Positions 34,094 through 43,746 are shown, numbered from the stretch's first letter. The stretch is DNA of 61,862 bases from an uncultured Lachnospiraceae bacterium (GCA_910584945.1 CAJUDY010000023.1:1-61862), one strand, 5' to 3'. A program made the numbers and translations. Notes: generated by a model not told the origin, from the sequence alone.

Positions 34094-36634
34094 TTAATTC
34101 ACACTCCCCACCTCTTCATAGGAAGCATGCCGCTCCAACAACTCCGACATCCTCCCCATCATCTTCAGATCCCCAAAAAGGATCACCCCGCACAGCCGGT
34201 CGTTCAGGAAATAGCACTTTTTGTACTGCCCTTTCCCCATGTCCTGGTACTCCAGCGTCTTGTAGAGAAGCTTCGGATTCTTTCCGTTGTCCCCGGCCGC
34301 GTACAGGGCGGTATGCATCCCGTGGAAAGTAAGCGCCGGGGAGACCGGCTTGTATCCCTTTTCCTCTCCGGCCGCATTGGCGCCGGCAATCTTTCCCTGC
34401 TCCACCGCCTGAGACCACACCCCGTAGTTCATCCCCTGATACTCCACACAGTCCCCGCAGGCGTAGATATCCGGGAGGCTGGTTTCCATCCGCTCGTTCA
34501 CCACCACGCTTTTACGGACTTCCAGTCCGGCCTCCAGCGCCAGCTCCGTACAGGGGCGCACACCGGCGGAGATAACGACCAGATCTGCCAGAAACCGCTC
34601 TCCTCCCGCAATCGTCACTCCGGTCACCTTCTCCCTTCCGTCAATGGAAGCCACCGCCGCTCCGGTCCGGATCTCAATCCCGCAGCCTGCCGCCGCTTTT
34701 TTCAGCCATGCCCCGGCTCCTTCGTCCAACTGCCTTCCCATCAGCATCGGCGCCACTTCCAGAACGGTAACGGAAAGTCCGGCCTTTCTCATCTCCCAGG
34801 CCGCCTCCAGTCCCAGCACGCCGCCTCCGATCACCACCGCGTGTCCGGCGCCCTTCATCAGGAGCTCCAGCCGCTTTACATCGGACAATCTTCGGATGGC
34901 GATCACCTCCGGCAGGCTACTTCCGGGAATCGGCGGTACAAAGCATTCGCTTCCCAGAGCATAGATCAGCCGGTCATAACCCGTCTGTTCTCCCCCGGAC
35001 AATTCCACTTCCCGATGCTTCGGATCAATTTTCAGCACCTCCTGCCCCGGCATCAGACGAATCCTTTGTTCCCTGTAAAAATCTTCGTTCTCCATGGCGA
35101 TCTGTTCCGCCGTAAGTCCCGACACGATGGCCTTGGTCAGCATCGGGCGGTTGTAGGGCAGACCAGGCTCGTTAGAGATCATCACAATCTCTCCGGTCCG
35201 GTCCCTTTTGCGGATCTCCAGGGCCGCGTAGAAGCCCGCCGCGCCGCCTCCCAGGATCACATACCGGCGGTCCGTATCTTCACGGTACCCGGTCTCTTCC
35301 TCTTCCACCGGCACAAAATGCTCCCTGCCCACTCCGCAGACCGGGCAGATACTCAAGGAAGCGTCAAATATTTCCCCGCAGACCAGACATTTTACCAGCT
35401 TTCGTCTTCCGCTTTTCTCGGGAGGCTGCGTCTCCTTCTCCTGCACCATGCAGCCAAAGCGATAGCCGTACTCATAAGCGCTTAAAAGATCCGCTTCCCC
35501 GGGCCGGAACCGTACCCGCAGGCCGTCCGCTACCCGAAGCTTCAACTGCTTTAACCGCTCGGTCAGATGGGGAACGCCTTCTCCGCTCCAGCCGTAGCTT
35601 CCGAAGGCTCCCGCGTACTTTCCGCCATGGGTGACCGGGAACATGGAAAGCGTCAGTTCCCACACAGGTCTTAGCGCCTCTCCCAGGATCGTCGGCGTTC
35701 CAAGAAGGAATCCTTCTGCCAAAAGAAGCTCCTCTGTTACTTTGGCCGGGTCCGACTCCACCAGGTCGTAGAATCGAACCTCCAGGTCCCCGCTGTCTGA
35801 AAGTCCCTCTGCAATCTTCTCTGCCAGCATGCCCGTATAGCCGTAAGCGCTGACATAGGCAATCACGACCGTCTTTTTCGGATTCGGAGGCCGGACGGCG
35901 GACCACTCCTTGTACTTCGCCAGCACCTGACGAATCCGGTCACCCGTCAGCACCGGACCATGGCCGGTACAGATCATGGTGATATCCATCTCCTCCACCC
36001 GTTCAAGGGCTTTTCGCATACTGGAGGGAAAAGGGCCGATGATGTTGTCATAATAATATTTCAGCGCCTTCTGATAATCCTCCTCCTGCGTAATCGCATC
36101 CGATACCACCTCCGGCAGACAGTAGTGAGCCCCAAAGGAGTCGCAGGTCACCAGAATCTGTTCTTCCTCTATAAACGTATACATCGTATCCGGCCAGTGC
36201 AGATTGGGCACAATTAAAAAGCGAAGGGTCCGGCTGCCGATTTTCATCTCTTGATTGTCTCTCACCGGGAGCCCGGTAAAATCCCGGTTCACAATCTCTC
36301 CGAGAAACCCAAGCGCACAGGGAGTTGCCAGAATCTTCATCTGCGGACTGTAATCAAGAAGCCGTTCGATACTGCCTGCATGATCCGGCTCCGTGTGATC
36401 CACCACCAGATAATCAATGGCGCTCACATCCGCCACCTCTTTTAACTGTCCCAGATATTCTTCAAAAAATGTTTCCTTGGCCGTCTCGAAAAGGACCGTC
36501 TGATCCCCGGCCTTCAATACATAGGCATTGTAAGTGGTCCCGAATTCCGTGTGCATGATGATATCGAACACCCGAAGCCCGGCGTCCATAATCCCGGTCC
36601 AGTAGAATCCGTCCCGTAACTTTACTGCTTTCAT
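34094..36634 (-). CDS. Flavodiiron protein fused to rubredoxin and NADH:rubredoxin reductase
   Basis: An 846-residue single-chain O2/NO reductase. The N-terminal metallo-beta-lactamase-like diiron domain (about 1-250) has the ligand set HTEPDHAG, LHWPDTMY and GHGPVLTGD; a flavodoxin domain follows (about 255-390, VVIAYVSAYGYTGMLAEKIAEG); then a rubredoxin (about 412-437, two CxxC pairs in VKCLVCGEIF and SICPVCGVG); then an NAD/FAD reductase (about 455-846, VILGGGAAGFYAA, GGGVLGLEAAWEM, DIYACGDCVEY). Electrons can thus pass from NADH to the diiron site in one polypeptide, the layout called class F in clostridia. A TTGACA/TATAAC-rich region with a 6-bp dyad lies upstream. Protects an anaerobe against oxygen or NO. 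Confidence 0.93.
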   Translation of the reverse strand: MKAVKLRDGFYWTGIMDAGLRVFDIIMHTEFGTTYNAYVLKAGDQTVLFETAKETFFEEYLGQLKEVADVSAIDYLVVDHTEPDHAGSIERLLDYSPQMKILATPCALGFLGEIVNRDFTGLPVRDNQEMKIGSRTLRFLIVPNLHWPDTMYTFIEEEQILVTCDSFGAHYCLPEVVSDAITQEEDYQKALKYYYDNIIGPFPSSMRKALERVEEMDITMICTGHGPVLTGDRIRQVLAKYKEWSAVRPPNPKKTVVIAYVSAYGYTGMLAEKIAEGLSDSGDLEVRFYDLVESDPAKVTEELLLAEGFLLGTPTILGEALRPVWELTLSMFPVTHGGKYAGAFGSYGWSGEGVPHLTERLKQLKLRVADGLRVRFRPGEADLLSAYEYGYRFGCMVQEKETQPPEKSGRRKLVKCLVCGEIFDASLSICPVCGVGREHFVPVEEEETGYREDTDRRYVILGGGAAGFYAALEIRKRDRTGEIVMISNEPGLPYNRPMLTKAIVSGLTAEQIAMENEDFYREQRIRLMPGQEVLKIDPKHREVELSGGEQTGYDRLIYALGSECFVPPIPGSSLPEVIAIRRLSDVKRLELLMKGAGHAVVIGGGVLGLEAAWEMRKAGLSVTVLEVAPMLMGRQLDEGAGAWLKKAAAGCGIEIRTGAAVASIDGREKVTGVTIAGGERFLADLVVISAGVRPCTELALEAGLEVRKSVVVNERMETSLPDIYACGDCVEYQGMNYGVWSQAVEQGKIAGANAAGEEKGYKPVSPALTFHGMHTALYAAGDNGKNPKLLYKTLEYQDMGKGQYKKCYFLNDRLCGVILFGDLKMMGRMSELLERHASYEEVGSVN

Positions 36635-36651
36635 AAGCGCCTCCTTATTTC

Positions 36652-36675
36652 ACACATTTTTGTTATAGTATGTGT
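36652..36675 (-). promoter_or_regulatory. Dyad upstream of the flavodiiron gene, operator-like
   Basis: ACACAT (36652-36657) and ATGTGT (36670-36675) are inverted around 12 bases that include TATAAC on the minus strand, a likely -10. The site lies 17-41 bases before the flavodiiron start. A stress regulator could bind there; no candidate is named by the sequence. Confidence 0.35.
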
Positions 36676-36722
36676 CAAAAAGGGAGCGCTCACTCTAAGA
36701 CTTTGCATTTCTGTCAAAAGCA

Positions 36723-36751
36723 TTTTCAGAACGTTTGTTTTCTGGTATAAT
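36723..36751 (+). promoter_or_regulatory. Promoter with LexA-like box for the Y-family polymerase
   Basis: TTTTCA (36723-36728), a 17-base spacer and TATAAT (36746-36751, preceded by TGG) form an extended -10 promoter. The spacer starts with GAACGTTTGTTT (36729-36740), close to the Gram-positive LexA consensus GAAC-N4-GTTC, with one mismatch. Position between -35 and -10 is ideal for repression. SOS control is inferred. Confidence 0.55.
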
Positions 36752-36774
36752 AATATGTGAAAAGGAGGCGCACT

Positions 36775-38304
36775 ATGGACAGGCAGCCGCATTATTATAT
36801 CGCCATCGACTTAAAATCTTTTTATGCTTCTGTGGAATGCATCGAGCGGCACTACAATCCGCTGACCACCCATCTGGTGGTGGCGGACGCAAGCCGGACA
36901 GAGAAAACCATCTGTCTTGCCGTATCTCCTTCCCTGAAAGCCTACGGCATCCCCGGCAGAGCCCGGCTCTTCGAAGTCGTACAGCGGGTAGCGAAGATCA
37001 ACCAGGAACGCAGGCGGTGCACGCCCGGCGGACAGTTCCTGGGCTCCTCTTTTCACGCGCTCGAGCTGGCCCGGCATCCCGAACTGGAGCTGTCCTACAT
37101 CACCGCGCCTCCGAGGATGGCCTTCTACCTGGAATACAGCACCAGGATCTACAACATTTATCTAAAATACATCGCGCCGGAGGATATCCATGTCTATTCC
37201 ATCGACGAGGTCTTTATGGACGTCACCCATTATCTCGCTACTTACCGCATGACTCCCCGGGAGCTGGCGGAAGCAATCATACAGGACGTCCTTGACCATA
37301 CCGGAATTACCGCTGCAGCAGGAATCGGCAGCAATCTCTACCTGTGCAAAGTGGCCATGGACATCGTGGCCAAGCATGTCACGCCCGACGAGAATGGCGT
37401 ACGCATCGCGGAACTGGACGAGATGAGCTACCGAAGGCTTCTGTGGGACCACCGGCCCCTCACGGATTTCTGGAGAGTCGGACGTGGTTACCAGAAAAAG
37501 CTGGAGGCCGCGGGGCTGTTCACCATGGGCGATATCGCCCGCTGCTCTCTGGGCTCCGACAGCGATTACCACAACGAAGATCTTCTCTATCAGATGTTCG
37601 GCGTCAACGCGGAACTTCTGATCGACCACGCCTGGGGGTACGAACCGACTACCATGGATCTGATCAAAGCCTACCGGCCGGAGACCAACAGCATCTGTTC
37701 CGGACAGGTATTGAAAACCCCTTATGATTTTGAGAAGGGTCGGCTGATCGTTCAGGAGATGACCGACCTCATCGTTCTGGAACTGGTGGATAAGAGACTG
37801 GTCACGGATCAGATGGTGCTCACCATCGGTTACGACATTCAAAACCTGATGGAGCCCTCCATTCAAAAGGATTACAAAGGAGAAGTGACCACCGACCGCT
37901 ATGGCCGTAAGGTCCCGAAGCATGCCCACGGAACCGCCAATCTGAGCGGACAGACCTCCTCCACCAAAAAGATCACCGACGCGGTCCTTCGCCTGTATGA
38001 CCGCATCGTGAACCCCAGGCTCCTGATCCGCCGGGTGACCATCGCCGCCTGTCGTCTCGTCGACGAGACAAACGCCGCCCGGACCGAATCGTATGAACAG
38101 CTTAACCTTTTTACGGACTACGCCGCCTTGAAAAAGGAGCAGGAAGCAGAAGAGCAAAGACTTGCCAAAGAACGGAAGCTGCAGGAAGCCATGCTGACCG
38201 TGAAGAAAAAATATGGAAAGAACGCGATTCTCAAGGGCAGCAGCCTTCAGGAAGGTTCCACCGCCAGAGAACGCAACCGCCAGATCGGAGGACATAAGGC
38301 ATGA
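36775..38304 (+). CDS. Y-family (UmuC/UvrX-like) translesion DNA polymerase
   Basis: A 509-residue DNA polymerase for lesion bypass. The catalytic palm motifs are YIAIDLKSFYASVECIERHY near the N-terminus (metal-binding Asp) and VYSIDEVFMDVT (Asp-Glu pair), followed by AGIGSNLYLCKVAMDIVAKH. The thumb and little-finger regions follow, then a charged C-terminal tail. It belongs to the UvrX/YqjW branch rather than standard DinB. The start at 36775 has AAAGGAGG seven bases upstream. Its stop overlaps the start of a YolD-like gene (ATGA), the same two-gene arrangement as B. subtilis uvrX-yolD and yqjW-yqjX. Probably induced by DNA damage. Confidence 0.9.
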   Translation: MDRQPHYYIAIDLKSFYASVECIERHYNPLTTHLVVADASRTEKTICLAVSPSLKAYGIPGRARLFEVVQRVAKINQERRRCTPGGQFLGSSFHALELARHPELELSYITAPPRMAFYLEYSTRIYNIYLKYIAPEDIHVYSIDEVFMDVTHYLATYRMTPRELAEAIIQDVLDHTGITAAAGIGSNLYLCKVAMDIVAKHVTPDENGVRIAELDEMSYRRLLWDHRPLTDFWRVGRGYQKKLEAAGLFTMGDIARCSLGSDSDYHNEDLLYQMFGVNAELLIDHAWGYEPTTMDLIKAYRPETNSICSGQVLKTPYDFEKGRLIVQEMTDLIVLELVDKRLVTDQMVLTIGYDIQNLMEPSIQKDYKGEVTTDRYGRKVPKHAHGTANLSGQTSSTKKITDAVLRLYDRIVNPRLLIRRVTIAACRLVDETNAARTESYEQLNLFTDYAALKKEQEAEEQRLAKERKLQEAMLTVKKKYGKNAILKGSSLQEGSTARERNRQIGGHKA

Positions 38305-38720
38305 ACGAACCGACACACAAATACGACGACATCATCCATCTGCCCCATCCGGTATCCCGAAAGCATCCCCGGATGTCGGCCTGGAACCGCGCCGCCCAAT
38401 TTTCCCCCTTCGCCGCCCTCACTGGTCACAGCGACGCCATCCAGGAGACGGAACGTCTGACCGATGAGTGGATCGAGCTGGAAGAAGACCAGAAAACGCG
38501 GCTTAATGAACAGCTTCAGATTCTTCGGGAACATCTGCCCTCGCAGCCGCAGGTAGAGATCACGTTCTTTAAGCCGGATGAGAAAAAGAGCGGCGGTGCC
38601 TACGTAACCGTCCAAGGCCGCGTAAAGAGGCTGGACGAATACAGACGCCGCATCCTCTTTACCGACGGGACGGCGGTTGCCCTCTGGCAGATCTCTTCCA
38701 TCCAGGGAGAACTTTTTTAA
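38301..38720 (+). CDS. YolD-like protein
   Basis: A 139-residue soluble protein of the YolD-like family. The motif RMSAWNRAAQFSPFAALTGH near the N-terminus and the C-terminal VQGRVKRLDEYRRRILFTDGTAVALWQISSI match it. YolD-like proteins accompany Y-family polymerases and are thought to act as their accessory subunit, analogous to UmuD. Translation is coupled to the polymerase through an ATGA overlap. The gene is convergent with the M13 protease gene and the two stop codons are only four bases apart, leaving no room for a terminator between them. Confidence 0.85.
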   Translation: MNEPTHKYDDIIHLPHPVSRKHPRMSAWNRAAQFSPFAALTGHSDAIQETERLTDEWIELEEDQKTRLNEQLQILREHLPSQPQVEITFFKPDEKKSGGAYVTVQGRVKRLDEYRRRILFTDGTAVALWQISSIQGELF

Positions 38721-38724
38721 GCCC

Positions 38725-40713
38725 CTATCTCCAGATCCCGACCCGGTCCTCCGGGGCTACATACATGCCGTCCTTCTCCTTCACATGATAGACCTCATAG
38801 AATTCATCACAGGAACTCAGTACTGCATTAACCCGGACCTTGTTTGGGGAATGGGTGTCGATGTTGATGAGATAGAGCGCGTATTCCGAAGTGTCCTGAC
38901 ATGCCCAGTTGTACGCCATCTGACCAAATGCGTCTTTCAGCGCGTCTTCCTCCTCCCCAATGATGGAGACGATACAGGTCAGCGCTCCTAAGTCCGCGAT
39001 ATTTTCTTCCAGGGTCAGCTCGCCGTTCACGTTTGTCCCCATCATCTCATATTGATCATAATATTCTACAATCGACCGGGAGAGTCTCTGATACTCTTCC
39101 ATCTCTTCCTCAGTCCACCACACGTTATAATTCCCATACTCGTCGTACAAAGCTCCGCTGGAATCAAAAGCATGGCTGACCTCATGGGCGATCACGTAGC
39201 CGATCCCGCCCAGATTCGCCCCTTCGCTGTTCTCATGATCGTAAAAGGGCGCCTGCAGGATCGCTGCCGGAAATACAATCTCATTGTTGGACGGATCATA
39301 GTAGGCGTTGACGGTCTGGGGCGTCGTGCTCCACTCGCTCCGGTCCACCTGGTCCCCAAGATGATGCAGACTGTACTCGATGGCCACCTCCATGCTGGTC
39401 AGCAGATTCGACATCAGACTTCCGCCCTCCGAAATCGGCGTCACCTGCATCATATCCTTCGCCTTTGGCCACTGATCCGGATATCCGATCTTCACCTGCA
39501 TGGTCTGAAGCTTGCAGATCGCCTTCTCCTTCGTCGCTTCGCTCATCCAGTCCTGACGACGGATCACCGTCTCATACTCCTCCAGAATCCGGGCAATCAT
39601 CCGCTCCACCTCTTCTTTATCCTCCGGAGAAAAGTGCTCTTCTACATACATCGTACCAAAATCCCAGGGCAGCAGCTCCTGGGTCAGCTGCATCCAGTTG
39701 TCCTCATCCCCCCAGGACTCCGTGATCCCGTATAATGCGTTCTCCATCTGCTCATATAGCTTGAAAAATGCCTCATTGCCGTATTCTGCCGTGTCGTTCA
39801 GCATGACAAAGGTGGAATAGTCCTTCAGAGCCTGCAGATTTTCTTCTACCAGAAGCGCATTGACCGTCTCCGCCTGACCCACGTCCATCACGATATACTG
39901 CTCCTGTCCGTCGATCCGCAGGGTTTCAAGCATCTGTTCCACGTTCACATTGGTGAATAACTGCTTAAGCTCCTCCGCCGTATAGACGTTGTAGGTGAGG
40001 GATGGATCGTACATTTGTTCTGTTTTCAACGAGGAAGCGCAGATCTTACGCAAAAGTGTTTCTACCGAATCCGCAGACTGCTGCGCCTCCTCCTCCGTCA
40101 TACCGAACTCCCGGAACATGGCCTTCACATAGTCAAAATACATGGTCACATAGTCCTGGGTTCCTTCTCCCTCCATATATTCCTTGCCGATCAGCGTATC
40201 CGCATACGTCAGATAGACTGCGTAACGTCCGGAATCAATCTTATCCTGCATAATACTGTAGCCGCCCACGATGCTGCTGAAGCCAAACTGCCCGCTCAGC
40301 TTCGCCAGCGCATCCACATATTCTTCGATATTCTGTGCGCTGCGAATGCTGTCCATATGAGGCTTTAACGGGCCAAGCCCGGTCTGCTCCCTGTTCTGGG
40401 TATCCGACACGCAGGCATAGAGGTCCTTGATCTTCTGTTCACTGCTGCCTCTTTCGTAGGTCTCCCCATCCTCTGTCAGGCTTTTGATCAGCTCTTTCAT
40501 CTCCTCGTTTGCCACCGCCGACAGCTCCGTGAACCAGTCCCAGTGGGCGTCCGTCGCCTCCAGTTCAATCTCCTCCAAAAGCTCTTCATTGATGTACTCA
40601 TAATAATCATCCTGGGCCTGGGTTCCCCCAAACCTTCCCACGATTCCGCAGCCGGTCAGCTGCAGAACAAACGATACGATCAAAAAACATGCCGGCAATC
40701 TCTTTTTTATCAT
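38725..40713 (-). CDS. M13 (neprilysin-like) metalloprotease lipoprotein
   Basis: A 662-residue zinc endopeptidase. A lipoprotein signal ends in LQLTGC near residue 20, so it should be tethered to the outer face of the membrane. The M13 N-terminal domain covers most of the protein, and the catalytic domain has the zinc motif HEVSH in IGYVIAHEVSHAFDSSGALYDEYGN, with the third ligand Glu in LTLEENIADLGAL. The usual C-terminal motif around a Cys/Trp is shortened to VGIWR. The start at 40713 has GGGG eight bases upstream; ATG codons at 40719 and 40734 are alternatives. It is expected to cut small peptides. A dispersed 36-base repeat begins just upstream. Confidence 0.9.
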   Translation of the reverse strand: MIKKRLPACFLIVSFVLQLTGCGIVGRFGGTQAQDDYYEYINEELLEEIELEATDAHWDWFTELSAVANEEMKELIKSLTEDGETYERGSSEQKIKDLYACVSDTQNREQTGLGPLKPHMDSIRSAQNIEEYVDALAKLSGQFGFSSIVGGYSIMQDKIDSGRYAVYLTYADTLIGKEYMEGEGTQDYVTMYFDYVKAMFREFGMTEEEAQQSADSVETLLRKICASSLKTEQMYDPSLTYNVYTAEELKQLFTNVNVEQMLETLRIDGQEQYIVMDVGQAETVNALLVEENLQALKDYSTFVMLNDTAEYGNEAFFKLYEQMENALYGITESWGDEDNWMQLTQELLPWDFGTMYVEEHFSPEDKEEVERMIARILEEYETVIRRQDWMSEATKEKAICKLQTMQVKIGYPDQWPKAKDMMQVTPISEGGSLMSNLLTSMEVAIEYSLHHLGDQVDRSEWSTTPQTVNAYYDPSNNEIVFPAAILQAPFYDHENSEGANLGGIGYVIAHEVSHAFDSSGALYDEYGNYNVWWTEEEMEEYQRLSRSIVEYYDQYEMMGTNVNGELTLEENIADLGALTCIVSIIGEEEDALKDAFGQMAYNWACQDTSEYALYLINIDTHSPNKVRVNAVLSSCDEFYEVYHVKEKDGMYVAPEDRVGIWR

Positions 40714-40733
40714 GCACATATCCCCTTTCTCCA

Positions 40734-40769
40734 TTTGAGTCCCGCATCTGCCCTCACTTCGCCCCAGTG
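40734..40769 (-). repeat. 36-base dispersed repeat, copy A
   Basis: Matches copy B at 49009-49044 in 31 of 36 positions, all five differences being transitions. Its core on the minus strand is CTGGGGCGAAGTGAGG. It lies 20 bases upstream of the M13 gene, while copy B lies 16 bases upstream of era. It is not part of either gene. Confidence 0.7.
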
Positions 40770-41008
40770 TCCAGGGTGTGTTGAATCATGCCAGTAAGCT
40801 GCTTTCTCACATCCCACTTTCAAACCCACATCGCCAATATCCTCACGATTTAATACTGTTAGAGACAAGAAAGGAAGAGGACATGAAAGTGTCGTCTCTC
40901 AGATCCTCTCCTTTTTTAATCCTTATTGATTTATTATTCCCCCATCAACAAAAATCAAAATCTGCGATGAGAAAAATCTTTTTCTTCAGAAACGCAAACG
41001 TCTGTTCA

Positions 41009-43630
41009 CTACGTCTCCGACAACGCCGCCTGCGCCGCCGCGAGTCTTGCAATCGGCACCCGGTACGGGGAACAGGATACATAGTTTAAGCCTACCTTAT
41101 GGCAGAACTCCACAGAAGAGGGATCTCCTCCGTGCTCGCCGCAGATACCAAGCTTGATATCCGGTCTGGTCTCGCGGCCAAGCTTCGCCGCCATCTCCAC
41201 CAGCTTGCCCACGCCGGTCTGGTCCAGACGTGCGAAGGGATCGGACTCGTAGATCTTCGCCTTGTAGTAGGAATCCAGGAATTTGCCTGCATCATCGCGG
41301 GAAAAGCCGAAGGTCATCTGGGTCAGGTCGTTGGTACCAAAGGAGAAGAACTCTGCTTCCTTGGCGATCTCATCTGCAGTCAGAGCTGCACGCGGAATCT
41401 CGATCATCGTACCGATATGATACTGGATATCGCTTCCTTTTTCCTTCTTCACAAGTTCTGCAGTTTCTTCCACAATCTTCTTTACGAAGTTCAGCTCTTT
41501 ACGCTCGCCTACCAGCGGGATCATGATCTCCGGTACGATGTCAAAGCCTTCTTCTCTCTCCACCTCAATGGCCGCTTCCATCACCGCACGGGTCTGCATC
41601 TTGGCGATCTCCGGATAGGTGACTGCCAGACGGCATCCGCGATGGCCCATCATCGGGTTGAACTCATGAAGCTCGTTGCATTTTGTCTTCACATCTTCTA
41701 CAGACAGGCCCATATCATCCGCCAGCGCTTTGATATCTTCCTCATCGGTGGGAACGAACTCATGCAGAGGCGGGTCCAGATAGCGAACGGTCATCGGTCT
41801 TCCCTTCAGCGCCTTGTACATTGCCTTGAAGTCTTCCTTCTGGAACGGAAGCAGTTCCATAAGCGCTGCCTCTCTCGCTTCCTGATTATCAGAAAGGATC
41901 ATCTTGCGGATCTTCGGGATTCTCTCCGGATTAAAGAACATATGCTCGGTACGGCACAGACCGATACCCTCGGCTCCCAGACGCACTGCATTGGCCGTAT
42001 CCTCCGGTGTATCCGCATTGGTGCGCACACTCAGACGACGGAACTTGTCCGCCCAGCCCATGATTCTCTGGAAGTTGCCGCTGATGGACGCTTCTTTTGT
42101 CGGAATGTCTCCTTTGTAAATCTTGCCGGTGGTTCCGTCGAGAGAAATATAATCTCCCTCTACAAAATGGTGGCCGCCGAGATCGAACCATTTCTCCTCC
42201 TCGGAGATCTTGATCTCGCCGCATCCGGATACACAGCAGGTTCCCATACCGCGGGCAACCACTGCCGCATGGCTGGTCATACCGCCGCGGACGGTCAGGA
42301 TACCCTGAGCCGCATGCATTCCCTCGATATCTTCTGGTGAAGTCTCCAGACGAACAAGGATGACTCTCTCACCTGCATCGTTGGCTGCCTTCGCATCCTC
42401 TGCGGTAAAGTATACCTTACCTGCAGCGGCGCCCGGAGATGCGGGGAGCGCGGAACCGATCACCTCTCCTGCCTTCAGCGCAGCCGTGTCAAAGGTCGGA
42501 TGCAAAAGCTGATCCAGAGATTTCGCCTCGATGCGGAGCACCGCTTCCTCTCTTGTGATCATGCCTTCATCCACCATATCGCAGGCAATCTGAAGAGCTG
42601 CCGGAGCGGTTCTCTTGCCGTTACGGGTCTGCAGGAAGTAGAGCTGACCCTCCTGGATCGTGAATTCCATATCCTGCATGTCGCGGTAATGCTTTTCCAG
42701 TTTGTTTGCGATCTTCATAAACTGCTCGTAGCACGCCGGAAGATCCTCCGCCAGTTTGGTGATGGGCTGAGGCGTACGTACGCCTGCTACCACGTCTTCA
42801 CCCTGGGCGTTGATCAGATACTCGCCGAAGATCCCCTTCTCTCCAGTGGACGGGTTACGGGTAAACGCAACGCCGGTTCCGGAGGTATCGCCCATATTGC
42901 CGAATACCATAGCCTGCACATTGACAGCGGTTCCCCAGTCGCCCGGAATATCGTTCATACGGCGATATACGATGGCGCGGTCGTTATCCCAGGAACGGAA
43001 CACTGCCTTCACAGCGCCCATGAGCTGTTCCTTGGGGTCCTGCGGGAAATCTTCTTTTTTCGCCTCTTTGTAAACTGCCTTGAAACGGCTGATCAGTTCC
43101 TTCAAGTCCTCCGCGGTCAATTCGGTGTCAAAGTGAACGCCTTTTGCCTCTTTCACTTCATCGATGATCTTCTCGAAATAGGACTTCGGAACTTCCATCA
43201 CAACGTCGGAATACATCTGAATAAATCTGCGATAGGAATCATAAGCGAATCTCGGATTGCCGGTCTTCTTTGCGAAGCCTTCCACTGACACGTCGTTGAG
43301 ACCCAGGTTCAGAATCGTATCCATCATACCCGGCATGGAAGCTCTTGCGCCGGAACGGACGGATACCAGAAGCGGATCTTCTGTGTCTCCGAACTTCTTT
43401 CCCTGAAGTCCCTCCAGGAATACAAGGGCAGCCATGATCTGCTCCTCTACCTCGTTGGAGATTCTCTCTCCACTCTCATAGTAATCTGTACAAGCCTCTG
43501 TGGTCACAGTAAATCCCTGGGGGATCGGTAAGCCAAGGTTTGTCATCTCTGCCAGGTTTGCCCCTTTACCGCCCAGCAGATTTCTCATGCTGGCATCTCC
43601 TTCTTTAAAAAGATAAACCCATTTTGCCAT
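41009..43630 (-). CDS. ppdK: Pyruvate, phosphate dikinase
   Basis: An 873-residue enzyme interconverting pyruvate + ATP + Pi with PEP + AMP + PPi. The N-terminal ATP-grasp domain begins KWVYLFKEGDASMRNLLGGKGANLAEMTNLGLPIPQGFTVTT; the phospho-His domain has GGMTSHAAVVARGMGTCCVSG; the C-terminal PEP/pyruvate barrel ends with FGTNDLTQM and LGICGEHGGDPSS. Length is standard. The start at 43630 follows AGGAGGGCATGTA; the open frame continues 20 codons into the leader without a site. The gene lies downstream of pfp but has its own promoter (43747-43774) and a terminator-like leader hairpin (43699-43740). Confidence 0.96.
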   Translation of the reverse strand: MAKWVYLFKEGDASMRNLLGGKGANLAEMTNLGLPIPQGFTVTTEACTDYYESGERISNEVEEQIMAALVFLEGLQGKKFGDTEDPLLVSVRSGARASMPGMMDTILNLGLNDVSVEGFAKKTGNPRFAYDSYRRFIQMYSDVVMEVPKSYFEKIIDEVKEAKGVHFDTELTAEDLKELISRFKAVYKEAKKEDFPQDPKEQLMGAVKAVFRSWDNDRAIVYRRMNDIPGDWGTAVNVQAMVFGNMGDTSGTGVAFTRNPSTGEKGIFGEYLINAQGEDVVAGVRTPQPITKLAEDLPACYEQFMKIANKLEKHYRDMQDMEFTIQEGQLYFLQTRNGKRTAPAALQIACDMVDEGMITREEAVLRIEAKSLDQLLHPTFDTAALKAGEVIGSALPASPGAAAGKVYFTAEDAKAANDAGERVILVRLETSPEDIEGMHAAQGILTVRGGMTSHAAVVARGMGTCCVSGCGEIKISEEEKWFDLGGHHFVEGDYISLDGTTGKIYKGDIPTKEASISGNFQRIMGWADKFRRLSVRTNADTPEDTANAVRLGAEGIGLCRTEHMFFNPERIPKIRKMILSDNQEAREAALMELLPFQKEDFKAMYKALKGRPMTVRYLDPPLHEFVPTDEEDIKALADDMGLSVEDVKTKCNELHEFNPMMGHRGCRLAVTYPEIAKMQTRAVMEAAIEVEREEGFDIVPEIMIPLVGERKELNFVKKIVEETAELVKKEKGSDIQYHIGTMIEIPRAALTADEIAKEAEFFSFGTNDLTQMTFGFSRDDAGKFLDSYYKAKIYESDPFARLDQTGVGKLVEMAAKLGRETRPDIKLGICGEHGGDPSSVEFCHKVGLNYVSCSPYRVPIARLAAAQAALSET

Positions 43631-43698
43631 TACATGCCCTCCTAAAAATAAGAATTCGTATTTTTTCCAAAAAATGATCCACTTTTTCATCTTTTGCG

Positions 43699-43740
43699 AA
43701 AAAAAAGCGCATCGTGTAACCGTAGGTTCCCTCTGCGCAC
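43699..43740 (-). promoter_or_regulatory. Terminator-like hairpin in the ppdK leader
   Basis: On the minus strand GCGCA (43738-43734) pairs with TGCGC (43711-43707), with a possible inner AACC/GGTT helix, followed by eight T (43706-43699). It begins at the predicted transcription start, about 70-110 bases before the ppdK start codon. It resembles an attenuator, or a degenerate terminator left from rearrangement. Confidence 0.5.
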
Positions 43741-43746
43741 ATAAAT

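Noticed and set aside
40778..41089. A 103-codon plus-strand frame between the M13 gene and ppdK
   Set aside because: No recognised motif, biased composition, and it runs into the 3' end of ppdK antisense.
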